Shown one piece after another: positions 27,654 to 35,968 of a stretch of 64,000 nt of DNA. A program made the position numbers and the translations under genes. The stretch is from Bacteroides sp. M10 (GTDB lineage: Bacteria > Bacteroidota > Bacteroidia > Bacteroidales > Bacteroidaceae). The stretch spans positions 2,934,501-2,998,500 of the forward strand of contig NZ_CP060488.1 of NCBI RefSeq assembly GCF_014334015.1, given 5' to 3'. How positions within the stretch are numbered: the stretch's first letter is position 1; each line of letters begins with the position of its first letter. The notes under the pieces are model-generated. The model had not been told where the DNA came from and made no database searches. It was given only the letters and a program-made list of their open reading frames with translations.

Positions 27654-28730
27654 ATGAGAAAGACTTTAAAATATATTTTACCTACAATATTGGTATGTTC
27701 TATGCTTCACATTTCTTGTTCTGACTGGACAGATGTAGAAAGTATTAAACTAAATACGCCAGCCATTGAGGAACAGAATCCAGAACTTTACGCTCAATAC
27801 GTAAAGTCTCTTAATGAATTCAAGACATCAGAACATCAGGTTGTGATTACTTCAATTGACAATGTAAGCAGTATTCCAACCTCACGCAGCCAACATCTTA
27901 CTGATATGCCTGACAGTATTGATTACATTTGCTTGAATAATATCATGGAAGTGAGCGAAGTAAATGCATCTGAAATAGAAGAGGTGCGTCGGTTAGGTAC
28001 AAAAGTGCTAGGCTTGGTAGATTTCGATAAAATAGAAAGCACATGGAAAAAAAATCTTGATGAGGAAGCTGCCAATGTACAAACTGTTTCCGATGAAACC
28101 GGGGATGAGGGAGAAGAAGAACCTGTTGATAATGCAACACGCTTTATCGAATACTGTAAGAATGAAGCAGCTAAACAAGTTGCAGCAAGCAGTGCTTTGG
28201 GAGTAGACGGAATTGTAGCAAACTATACAGGCTTTGACCTTAATTCACTGGTTGAGGAAAGCGAAATAGCTGCTGAAAGGGCACGTCAAGCGGCATTTTT
28301 TGATGTGGTATCTAATTGGAAAGCTTCAAATATGGATAAAACAATTATTTTCAAAGGTTCTCCGCAAAATGTCATCGACAAGAAGTTATTTGCTGATTGT
28401 AAGTATATTATTATAAATGCACATGCTGCCAAGAATCAAAATGAAATGTCGTATCTCGTGTTAATGGCATCTGCCAAGGACGTACCCACTGACCGCTTTG
28501 TGATGGGGGTGACTACTCCTTATCTTACCAATTCAGGGAGTTATAATGGGGAACTAGGGGATGGATCGTCTGCCATCATAGGAGCAGCTCAATGGGCTGT
28601 CTCAAAAACTTCTGACTATACCAAGGCAGGAATCTCAATTGATGCAGCGGAAAAAGACTACTTTAATGTTGCCAACATTTATCCGACTATAAAAGAAGCC
28701 ATTAATATATTGAGTCCAACCGTTAAATAA
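27654..28730 (+). CDS. GH18-like surface lipoprotein, catalytically dead
   Basis: 358 residues, lipobox HISC (Cys22). The mature protein resembles a GH18 TIM barrel. The catalytic signature of the family, DGxDxDxE, reads DGIVANYTG here (residues 185-193), so the acid Glu is Thr and the stabilising Asp residues are absent. This indicates a glycan-binding pseudo-enzyme rather than a hydrolase. An acidic insertion (about 137-160, rich in Glu and Asp) interrupts the barrel. It follows the truncated copy and precedes the LamG protein by 10 bp. By order it corresponds to BT3985 (recalled), a surface glycan-binding protein candidate. Confidence 0.8.
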   Translation: MRKTLKYILPTILVCSMLHISCSDWTDVESIKLNTPAIEEQNPELYAQYVKSLNEFKTSEHQVVITSIDNVSSIPTSRSQHLTDMPDSIDYICLNNIMEVSEVNASEIEEVRRLGTKVLGLVDFDKIESTWKKNLDEEAANVQTVSDETGDEGEEEPVDNATRFIEYCKNEAAKQVAASSALGVDGIVANYTGFDLNSLVEESEIAAERARQAAFFDVVSNWKASNMDKTIIFKGSPQNVIDKKLFADCKYIIINAHAAKNQNEMSYLVLMASAKDVPTDRFVMGVTTPYLTNSGSYNGELGDGSSAIIGAAQWAVSKTSDYTKAGISIDAAEKDYFNVANIYPTIKEAINILSPTVK

Positions 28731-28740
28731 AAAACATCTT

Positions 28741-29907
28741 ATGAAACTAAACAACCTAATAATTACTACCCTTGCCAGTTTCTCGGTATTTCTCGGCAGT
28801 TGCCAGAATAATGATGAAAACGAGCAACACTATGATAACAAGCTTTTCATTTCAGCATCCAACTTTACTAAAGAAATACTTTTTAAAGCTGGTGATGCAA
28901 ATGTAGAAGCAGGTATTTCCGTTGCTATAGCCAAACCTGAAGAACATGATATCATGGTAACTATGGCGCCAGCTCCCGAACTTTTGTCAACTTATAAAAT
29001 GGCATATTATGATGAAAATGCAATACTTCTGCCTGAAGAACACTATTCTATGCCTGAAACTACTACAAGCATAAAGTCCGGTAGTATAGTCAGTCCTGAA
29101 GTGTTTATTGAATTCACCAATACAGGTGAGCTTGACCTCAAGACTACTTATGTGCTTCCCGTAACTATTAAATCTGTGGAGGGAATTGGGATATTGCAAA
29201 GTGCCAAAACATATTATTATGTATTCCGTGGAGCATCGCTCATTAATGTAGTATGTAATATTAGTCGAAATCGTGCTTATCCCGACTTTAACAATGATCC
29301 TAAGTTCAATAATTTGACAGAGCAGACAATGGAAATTTTGTTCAAAGCTACTTCATTCCCCAATACATTAAATACACTAATGGGTATTGAAGGTAACTAC
29401 TTATTACGTCTTGGCGATGCTGGCGTTCCATCCAACCAATTACAAGTAGCTACATCTGGCGGAAATTGTACAAGCACAGACCTCCAGTTTGAAAGTGACA
29501 AATGGTATCATCTAGCTGTTACCTTTAATAGAGGTGCTATTAAAGTATATGTCAATGGAGTAGAGAAACTTTCAGACTCTGTATCCAAGACTTCTGTTAA
29601 TCTAGGAGCTAAACATACGAATGAAGAAGATGGTTCACGTTGTTTTTGGGTGGGTTACGCTTACTCAAGCGATCGTTACTTTGATGGAGTTGTTTCTGAA
29701 GCTAGAATTTGGAACCGGGTACTTACTGCTGAAGAAATCCAATCTACCAATCACTTCTATGCAGTAGAAGCTGATTCTGAAGGACTTATCGCTTATTGGA
29801 AATTCAACGAAGGCTCGGGAACTGTCGCAAAAGATTACAGTGCGAGTGGCTATGACTTGACAATTGAAAACGAGCCTAATTGGGTGTCCGTCTCATTACC
29901 TCAATAA
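28741..29907 (+). CDS. DUF1735 + LamG-like surface lipoprotein
   Basis: 388 residues, lipobox FLGSC (Cys21). The N-terminal domain (about 30-165) resembles DUF1735, the domain also present at the start of the endoglycosidase in this operon. A concanavalin A/LamG-type lectin domain follows (about 195-385), with the WYHLAVTFNRGAIKVYVNG and ARIWNRVLTAEEI motifs typical of LamG_3. No catalytic residues are expected. It probably binds N-glycan or glycoprotein at the surface and is the BT3986-position gene. It is encoded 10 bp after the pseudo-GH18 gene and 21 bp before the endoglycosidase. Confidence 0.87.
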   Translation: MKLNNLIITTLASFSVFLGSCQNNDENEQHYDNKLFISASNFTKEILFKAGDANVEAGISVAIAKPEEHDIMVTMAPAPELLSTYKMAYYDENAILLPEEHYSMPETTTSIKSGSIVSPEVFIEFTNTGELDLKTTYVLPVTIKSVEGIGILQSAKTYYYVFRGASLINVVCNISRNRAYPDFNNDPKFNNLTEQTMEILFKATSFPNTLNTLMGIEGNYLLRLGDAGVPSNQLQVATSGGNCTSTDLQFESDKWYHLAVTFNRGAIKVYVNGVEKLSDSVSKTSVNLGAKHTNEEDGSRCFWVGYAYSSDRYFDGVVSEARIWNRVLTAEEIQSTNHFYAVEADSEGLIAYWKFNEGSGTVAKDYSASGYDLTIENEPNWVSVSLPQ

Positions 29908-29928
29908 TAAACTCATAAAATTTCGAAT

Positions 29929-31344
29929 ATGATAAATAATATCAAACATAGTTTTCTGCCATTGGCAATGTTTGCCATGACAATTTTTACATCTTGTGAA
30001 GATGATATTGTAGTAGGAAGCAGGATTGATGAATCTCCTTATCTAACATCCACGCAGTTAAACGGTTTACTATTGGATGAAAATACTAATAAAAACAGTT
30101 CTGTTGTGGAACTCCGTGACAATGAACACAGTACTAATGTTGTGTTTCGGTTATCCAAACTTCCTCAAAAAGGAGTAGATGTTCAAATAGCTGTTGATGA
30201 ATCATATGTGGCCACTTATAATGCTGTCCATGAGACTGATTTCAAAATTTTCCCCGCAGCCAACGTCAAAATAGCCAACAATGGTACTTTTGTGCTTGCG
30301 CCGGATGATAAAAATACTCCGAGTGTGAAAGTAACTCTCACCGCATTCGAAGGGATGAAAGAAGATGAAACATATATCATTCCTTTGACAGTTACATCAA
30401 CAACAGAAGGAGTTACATTTACCGAATCATCCAAACACATGGTACTTCTTGTGCAAGATTACCGTAACAAGCCTAACACCAATAAGGGAGAAGATGCAGT
30501 ACAGATGGTACTTTACTTTGAAGTTAATGATACCAATCCGCTCAATGCACTGGAGTTTCTGACAGAAAGTGGTAAGTATTACTTTGACCACATAGTGCTT
30601 TTTGCAGCTAACATTAACTGGGACCCTGAAAAGAAGCGTGTTTATTTGTCAAACAACGAAAATGTCCAATTTTTGCTTGATAATAATGACAAATATCTAC
30701 AACCACTTCGTAAGGTTGGCATGAAAGTTATCATCAGTATCTTAGGTAACCATGATGAAGCGGGAGTGGCCCAGCTTTCAGATATGGGAGCTAAAGAGTT
30801 TGCTCGGGAATTAGCAGCTTATTGTCGTGCATACAATCTGGATGGTGTTGCTTTTGACGATGAATATTCAAACTCACCGGATTTATCTAATCCATGGCTT
30901 GCAAATAAATCTCAATATGCAGGTTCACGGTTGATGTATGAGTGCAAATTGGCGATGCCTGAAAAGATTGTTTCGCTCTATAATCTTGGAGCAATGTACT
31001 CAAATAGCCTTCAGGTGATTGATGGCGTTGATCCCGGTCAATATTGTGATTACGCTGTAGCTGATTATGGAAGGTCTGCAAGCCCTGGTACTGGTATGAC
31101 ACTGAAACAATGTGGCGGCATGTCGATTGAATTGCGCCGTGGTAGCGGAAATTCAAGTGAATCAACGGCACGTTCTAAAAAAGAAGCTGGATATGGATAC
31201 TATATGTTTTTTGCGCTTGATCCTTCATTATATTGGTCGCAGGTATCTCGTTGCCAGAGCGTATGTAGAGGATTGTATGACGAAGAACTCGTTTACCCGA
31301 GCTACTATTACAGCAAAAATAGCACAGAGCGTAAGGCTCTCTAA
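29929..31344 (+). CDS. GH18 endo-beta-N-acetylglucosaminidase (lipoprotein)
   Basis: 471 residues, lipobox FTSC (Cys23). A DUF1735-type N-terminal domain (about 35-175) is followed by a GH18 barrel (about 190-460) with the catalytic motif DGVAFDDEY at 305-313; Glu312 is the expected acid and Asp310 the partner for substrate-assisted catalysis. Enzymes of this type cut the chitobiose core of high-mannose N-glycans at the cell surface. Gene order corresponds to BT3987, for which I recall D312/E314 as catalytic, two residues off this numbering. It supplies the oligomannose that SusC/SusD import. Confidence 0.93.
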   Translation: MINNIKHSFLPLAMFAMTIFTSCEDDIVVGSRIDESPYLTSTQLNGLLLDENTNKNSSVVELRDNEHSTNVVFRLSKLPQKGVDVQIAVDESYVATYNAVHETDFKIFPAANVKIANNGTFVLAPDDKNTPSVKVTLTAFEGMKEDETYIIPLTVTSTTEGVTFTESSKHMVLLVQDYRNKPNTNKGEDAVQMVLYFEVNDTNPLNALEFLTESGKYYFDHIVLFAANINWDPEKKRVYLSNNENVQFLLDNNDKYLQPLRKVGMKVIISILGNHDEAGVAQLSDMGAKEFARELAAYCRAYNLDGVAFDDEYSNSPDLSNPWLANKSQYAGSRLMYECKLAMPEKIVSLYNLGAMYSNSLQVIDGVDPGQYCDYAVADYGRSASPGTGMTLKQCGGMSIELRRGSGNSSESTARSKKEAGYGYYMFFALDPSLYWSQVSRCQSVCRGLYDEELVYPSYYYSKNSTERKAL

Positions 31345-31379
31345 CAGAAGTTTATATTTCACCTTAAAAATAGAAAAAG

Positions 31380-32204
31380 ATGGACTTTCTAAAAAATATA
31401 ATGATAACATTGTTGGCAGCTACCATGTTGTGGAGTTGTTCCGATAATGATGAATCGATCAATGGGGGTGAGACTACTATCTCATTGTCTACCAATACGA
31501 TCCAGGCTGATAAAAATGGAGGAAACATTACTGTTACAGTGACAAGTTCGGGAGATTGGAGATTGGCGGGTGTATGCGATTGGGCACATCCGTCGGTTAC
31601 GTCAGGAAAAGATGGTGACGTAGTTACTTTTACAATCGATCCTAATACACTAGACGAGAAGCGTACGGCAACCTTCAAATTCTTTACAGGTTCTGCTGTA
31701 GCACCTTTGCAGGTGGAAATTTTGCCTGCTTATATTATAGATTTACTTTCTGATGATAATTTGTCAATTTCAAAAGAAGAAAATACTATACAAATTCAGC
31801 TCAATACAAATATTGCTGAACCTGTCATCACTTATAGCGAGGGTGGTGAAGAATGGTTGGTATTTGATAAGCGTAGTGATTTTGGTGGTAAAGTTACCCT
31901 ATCATTTAAAGCTGCAAAAAATGTAACTTATAAAGAACGTTCTGCTACAATCACTATTTCAAGTCCACTTGTAACGAACCCAGTAAACGTCAATGTAAAT
32001 CAAAAGCGAACGGAAGCTATTATTCCGGAAACAGACGTTCTGATGTATGATCTTTCAGCGCGTACCATTTCATTCAAAGTAAGATATAATGTAGAATATA
32101 CACTCTCTCCTGCCGAACAACAACAAGTACTGAATATCCTTAAGCATTGTGGTGTTTTACAACCACCAAAGTTTGATGCGTATATTGAAGACTATGATTG
32201 GTAA
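31380..32204 (+). CDS. BACON-domain lipoprotein with a foreign DUF6078 tail (chimera)
   Basis: 274 residues. The lipoprotein signal (lipobox LWSC, Cys20) and two BACON-like beta-sandwich domains (about 30-125 and 130-215) are normal for a surface protein of such loci. A third begins with ARTISFKVRYNVEYT and stops at Thr241. The last 33 residues (LSPAEQQQVLNILKHCG, then PPKFDAYIEDYDW) are instead the characteristic end of a cytoplasmic DUF6078 protein. The matching continuation of the BACON domain is found inverted in the gene at 32467-33573. It is the last gene of the SusC arm, 35 bp behind the endoglycosidase. Confidence 0.85.
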   Translation: MDFLKNIMITLLAATMLWSCSDNDESINGGETTISLSTNTIQADKNGGNITVTVTSSGDWRLAGVCDWAHPSVTSGKDGDVVTFTIDPNTLDEKRTATFKFFTGSAVAPLQVEILPAYIIDLLSDDNLSISKEENTIQIQLNTNIAEPVITYSEGGEEWLVFDKRSDFGGKVTLSFKAAKNVTYKERSATITISSPLVTNPVNVNVNQKRTEAIIPETDVLMYDLSARTISFKVRYNVEYTLSPAEQQQVLNILKHCGVLQPPKFDAYIEDYDW

Positions 32205-33235
32205 TAAGCTTTAAACGCCATGATAGTGACATAATATTGGCACAGTTATGCCATCGAGGTGGCACGCTTGTGACAAAGTGATGGCACAATTGTGCCACTA
32301 CGGTGGCACAAACCATTAAAACCAAGGATATCTATTAAGAAGCAAAAGAAAAATCCTCCTGCTCCACCATTCTATATAAATAAGGTAAAGCAAGAGGATT
32401 TTGTCTAAAGATGATAAGCAATGAATTAAACTACTTTATTCTACTGAACAACAGATAGTAACCTCTTTATTTATAAACAATAGTCGTTGCGTCATTTTTA
32501 GTTAGATTCGAAATCTCTTGACCTTTTTTCAGATAAAGAGTTTTAACTTTATCACTACGATTAGCATTTAAAGTCGTCAACATTGAACACTCTGAAACAT
32601 CAATAGAAGTCACATTGTCATAATCTACATACCATGAAATAATACTTAAATCTAAAGATTCCAACTTACTACTACTAATTTTGAGACTTTCTGCAAATGA
32701 ATACACTACATTAAAATTGTAGATTGGATTATCTCCTAAATTATATTCTTCACAATATCTCGCGTTACTGAATGATAATGATTCTACTTTATGTAACCCT
32801 GAAATATCAAGCTTCTTCATATTTGTACAATATCCTAAACTTAATGAAGTAAGATTCGGGAAGTTTTCTATTCCCGTAAGATCCGTGAGTTGACTAGAAT
32901 ATGAACTGTTTGACAAAGAAGTAGCATTGAGCCCTGCTTCTAAAATAATGCACTGAGAACCTGCAATTGAAAAAGCCCAATTGTTTTTTACTACAAGTGT
33001 TCTGAGGTTTTGGTCCGGAATATTAACTAATTCAACATCAGGATCCTTTTGTACTACAGCAATATCACTAATTATCGTGTTATTTGTATTAGTAATCCTG
33101 ACAATACCTCCGCGTGCATTTGTAGCACCACTAAGATTATAAGTCAAAGTTACTGTTGTCAAGCCATCATCTCCTAATTGCGGTTGAGATACCGATTGTT
33201 CTGTAATCCATTCGCCCCCTTGTGCAATTGAAGCC
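32102..33235. other. Inverted segment joining two convergent genes
   Basis: Borders are GAATATAC (32094-32101, plus strand) and GAACATAC (minus strand, 33236-33243). Both read as Glu-aromatic/His-Thr in the frame of their genes. Flipping 32102-33235 would rebuild a 496-residue BACON plus leucine-rich lipoprotein and a 146-residue DUF6078 protein from the two chimeras. Flanking bases beyond the 8-mers show no further inverted similarity and no recombinase gene is nearby. Confidence 0.75.
32238..32314. repeat. 22-bp-period TGGCAC array
   Basis: TGGCAC occurs at 32238, 32260, 32282 and 32304, exactly 22 bp apart, with variable bases between. The third unit contains the 16-bp palindrome TGGCACAATTGTGCCA (32282-32297). 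The array lies between convergent gene ends, inside the inverted segment. A related array is at 42331-42390. Confidence 0.75.
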
Positions 33236-33573
33236 GTATGTTCGCCTTTGCGGACACGATAATAGGTTCTGCGACTGAAAAAACTTATTAAGTGTGTGAT
33301 TACACTTTCCATTTGTTTGTGGGGCAGGCTTTCCAAGATGCCAATGAATCCTTTTGCATAGCGCGCTTTGATATTGGAACGATAATAAGGGCAATCTCCT
33401 TTTACAGTAGTTAAACGCTTGGGACTAATAATTGTCCAGTGTTCGACTTTTTCCGGTACACTTTGTTCGGCGAGTTGCCTAAGGCATGTGTCGGCTTTCG
33501 GACATTGTCGGTTAAGGCACATCGAGTATTGATAAGGGACTTCTGAAAAGTCAAGTTTTTCTTTCATGCTCAT
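32467..33573 (-). CDS. DUF6078 N-terminus fused to BACON/leucine-rich surface tail (chimera)
   Basis: 368 residues without signal peptide. Residues 1-113 are a DUF6078 protein (FSEVPYQYSMCLNRQCPKAD, CPYYRS, FFSRRTYYRVRKGEH), a small cytoplasmic Bacteroides family with conserved Cys pairs. From Ala114 the sequence becomes the second half of a BACON domain (ASIAQGGEWITEQ, IVRITNTNN, IAVVQKD), then a leucine-rich repeat-like region (about 200-355, for example LTGIENFPNLTSLSLGYC). The latter normally belongs to exported lipoproteins. The expected DUF6078 C-terminus is on the opposing gene. A TACCTTTG -7 box (33593-33600) lies 19 bp before the ATG; Met3 is an alternative start. Confidence 0.82.
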   Translation of the reverse strand: MSMKEKLDFSEVPYQYSMCLNRQCPKADTCLRQLAEQSVPEKVEHWTIISPKRLTTVKGDCPYYRSNIKARYAKGFIGILESLPHKQMESVITHLISFFSRRTYYRVRKGEHTASIAQGGEWITEQSVSQPQLGDDGLTTVTLTYNLSGATNARGGIVRITNTNNTIISDIAVVQKDPDVELVNIPDQNLRTLVVKNNWAFSIAGSQCIILEAGLNATSLSNSSYSSQLTDLTGIENFPNLTSLSLGYCTNMKKLDISGLHKVESLSFSNARYCEEYNLGDNPIYNFNVVYSFAESLKISSSKLESLDLSIISWYVDYDNVTSIDVSECSMLTTLNANRSDKVKTLYLKKGQEISNLTKNDATTIVYK

Positions 33574-33592
33574 GAATTATTGTTTGTGGAAG

Positions 33593-33600
33593 CAAAGGTA
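33593..33600 (-). promoter_or_regulatory. Candidate -7 box of the DUF6078 fusion gene
   Basis: TACCTTTG on the minus strand matches TAnnTTTG and suggests the chimera keeps the housekeeping promoter of the DUF6078 gene. No exact TTTG -33 element is seen. Confidence 0.4.
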
Positions 33601-33624
33601 GTGAAAAAGTAATCAAGAGAAGAT

Positions 33625-33666
33625 AAAAACAGCCTGAAAGTATCTTCTTGCTTTCAGGCTGTTTTT
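33625..33666 (-). terminator. Terminator of the GH92/ECF arm
   Basis: A 16-bp perfect inverted repeat, AAAAACAGCCTGAAAG (33625-33640) with its complement at 33651-33666 and a 10-base loop, ends in a T run on the minus strand. It lies 35 bp beyond the last GH92 stop. Confidence 0.85.
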
Positions 33667-33700
33667 ATCAACTGGAATATTTATTATGTCTTAAGGACTT

Positions 33701-35968
33701 TTATTCCTTAGAAAAAGAATAAGGCATATCCTCTTCTTTTGTTCCTCTATTCTGATTAGGTTTGTTGTCCATGTCTACTTTGATAGTACCACCTTTGAAT
33801 AAATCCTCGTGACGAAGATAATTCTTGGTATAATCAGTGCCATTGAGATTCATGGAGTTGATATAGAAGTTCTTTTTGCTATTGTTCGGGGCATCAATCA
33901 CTAAACTATTGCCATTCTCAAAATGAAGGGTCGCTTTCTTGAATAGCGGAGCACCTATAATATATTCATCCGTTCCCGGGCAAACAGGATAAAAACCTAG
34001 TGCTGAGAATACATACCAGGCAGAAGTTTGTCCATTGTCTTCATCACCACAATAACCGTCAGGTCCCGGAGTGTACATTCTGTCCATGACTTGGCGTAAC
34101 CAGTATTGAGCTTTCCAGGGTTGACCTGCATAGTCATATAGATAAATCATGTGCTGAATCGGTTGATTGCCATGTGCATAGTTGCCCATATTCATTACAG
34201 TCATTTCGCGGATTTCGTGAATGACTTGCCCATAATAACTGTCGTCAAAAATAGGAGGTACGGCAAAGACAGAATCCATCATAGTGATAAATTCATCCTT
34301 TCCGCCCATCAGGTCGATAAGTCCTTGAGGATCGTGGAAAACAGACCAGGTGTAGTGCCAGCTATTTCCTTCCGTAAAGGCGTCACCCCATTTCAACGGA
34401 GAGAATGGAGACTGGAATGTACCGTCTGCATTACGTCCGCGCATTAGCTTAGATTCTTTGTCGAAAAGATTCTTGTAGTTCATGGCACGTTTGGCGAAGA
34501 GGTTGATTTCCTTTTTCGGACGTTTCAGTTCTTTGGCCAGTTTGTAGATACACCAGTCGTTGTAGGCATATTCCAGTGTCCGGGCGGCGTTCTCATTGAT
34601 TTTCACATCGTAAGGAACATAGCCCAGTTTGTTGTAGTATTCGTGCCCCAGGCGTCCTGTAGAAGAGACTTCGGGGTGTATATTTTCTGTGCCGTGAAGC
34701 AAGCCCTCATACAAAGTTTTTATATCGTTTACTTTTACACCTTTCATATAGGCATCTACTAAGACAGAGGCAGAATTGTTACCAACCATACATCCTCTAT
34801 GTCCGGGACTTGCCCATTCGGGGAAGAATCCGCTTTCTTTGTAAGTATTGATAAGTCCTTCCTGCATTTCCTTGTTGACAGAAGGATACATCAGATTCAA
34901 TAATGGGAAGAGGCAACGGAATGTGTCCCAAAAACCTGTATCGGTGTACATATATCCCGGCAGGACTTGACCGTTGTACGGGCTGTAATGAATCCGTTGT
35001 CCGCTGGCATCCAGTTCATAGAATTTACGCGGGAAAAGTAATGAACGATACAGACAAGAATAGAATGTGCGGTATTGGTCAAGGTTGCCACCTTCTACTT
35101 CTATTTTGCCTAAAACTTGATTCCAGGCTTCTTTTCCTTTCTTGGCTACCTGCTCGATATTATCTTTACCCAATTCTCTCATATTTGCGGCAGCCTGTTC
35201 GAAACTGATGAAAGAGGAAGCGATTCTGGCATGTACTTGTTCGCCTTTCTGTGTCTGGAAACCAATAATAGCTCCGGCATGATCAGTAGTCTGTTCGGCT
35301 ATGTTTTCTTGCAGATTGCCATTGGCTACTGTGGCTTTATAAGTGAAAGGTTTGTCGAATTCAATGATAAAATAATTCTTGAAGTTTTCGGGAACTCCGC
35401 CGCTGTTGCATGTGGTATAACCAATAATCTTGTTTTCTTCAGGGGTTATTTTGATGTAGGAACCTTTATCAAAGGCATCTACAACAACATAAGAATGATC
35501 GTTTTCAGGAAAAGTAAAGCGGAAAAGAACAGCACGTTCTGTCGGTGCCATTTCGGTGACTACGTCATGTTCTGCGAGATATACTTTATAATAATAAGGA
35601 GTGGCAGCCTCCCCTTTATGCGCAAACCAACTGGCACGCTTTTCTTCATCAAACACCGGTTTGCCAACTATTGGCATGATAGAGAACTGTCCGTAGTCAT
35701 TAATCCATGGACTGGGTTGATGGGTTTGCTTGAAACCGCGAATTTTATTTGCGGTGTAGGTATATTGCCATCCGTCTCCCATCTTTCCGGTTTGCGGTGT
35801 CCAGAAATTCATTCCCCACGGACGGGCTATGGCAGGGTAAGTGTTGCCTGTTGATAATTCAAAAGTAGACTGTGAACCCATTAACGGGTTGACATACTGT
35901 GTCCAGTCTTTGGCTTTGGCAAAGACTGTGCAACTAAGCACACAAGCTATTAGTAATAGTCTTTTCAT
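33701..35968 (-). CDS. GH92 alpha-mannosidase (BT3990-type alpha-1,2-mannosidase)
   Basis: 755 residues with a type I signal peptide (1-20, ending AKAK), so periplasmic. The N-terminal beta-sandwich begins DWTQYVNPLMGS; the (alpha/alpha)6 domain carries Glu533 in the TEGNSWHY motif and Asp642/Asp644 in the GDEDNGQTSAWYV motif. These residue numbers coincide with the catalytic acid and base I recall for BT3990 of B. thetaiotaomicron, a calcium-dependent inverting alpha-1,2-mannosidase. It trims the arms of imported high-mannose N-glycan. Its start overlaps the stop of the next GH92 gene by 4 bp, so they are translationally coupled. Confidence 0.94.
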   Translation of the reverse strand: MKRLLLIACVLSCTVFAKAKDWTQYVNPLMGSQSTFELSTGNTYPAIARPWGMNFWTPQTGKMGDGWQYTYTANKIRGFKQTHQPSPWINDYGQFSIMPIVGKPVFDEEKRASWFAHKGEAATPYYYKVYLAEHDVVTEMAPTERAVLFRFTFPENDHSYVVVDAFDKGSYIKITPEENKIIGYTTCNSGGVPENFKNYFIIEFDKPFTYKATVANGNLQENIAEQTTDHAGAIIGFQTQKGEQVHARIASSFISFEQAAANMRELGKDNIEQVAKKGKEAWNQVLGKIEVEGGNLDQYRTFYSCLYRSLLFPRKFYELDASGQRIHYSPYNGQVLPGYMYTDTGFWDTFRCLFPLLNLMYPSVNKEMQEGLINTYKESGFFPEWASPGHRGCMVGNNSASVLVDAYMKGVKVNDIKTLYEGLLHGTENIHPEVSSTGRLGHEYYNKLGYVPYDVKINENAARTLEYAYNDWCIYKLAKELKRPKKEINLFAKRAMNYKNLFDKESKLMRGRNADGTFQSPFSPLKWGDAFTEGNSWHYTWSVFHDPQGLIDLMGGKDEFITMMDSVFAVPPIFDDSYYGQVIHEIREMTVMNMGNYAHGNQPIQHMIYLYDYAGQPWKAQYWLRQVMDRMYTPGPDGYCGDEDNGQTSAWYVFSALGFYPVCPGTDEYIIGAPLFKKATLHFENGNSLVIDAPNNSKKNFYINSMNLNGTDYTKNYLRHEDLFKGGTIKVDMDNKPNQNRGTKEEDMPYSFSKE

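Noticed and set aside
32238..32314. CRISPR array
   Set aside because: The conserved core is 6 bp and the period 22 bp, too short for repeat plus spacer, and no cas gene is in the window.
31380..33573. Misassembly as the cause of the chimeric genes
   Set aside because: Cannot be excluded, but an 8-bp imperfect repeat is too short to mislead assembly, and both frames stay open across the junctions. Kept as a finding with read mapping as the test.
35117..35854. Open frame of 245 codons opposite the GH92 gene
   Set aside because: It is antisense to a full-length GH92 enzyme with intact catalytic residues and looks like a shadow frame.
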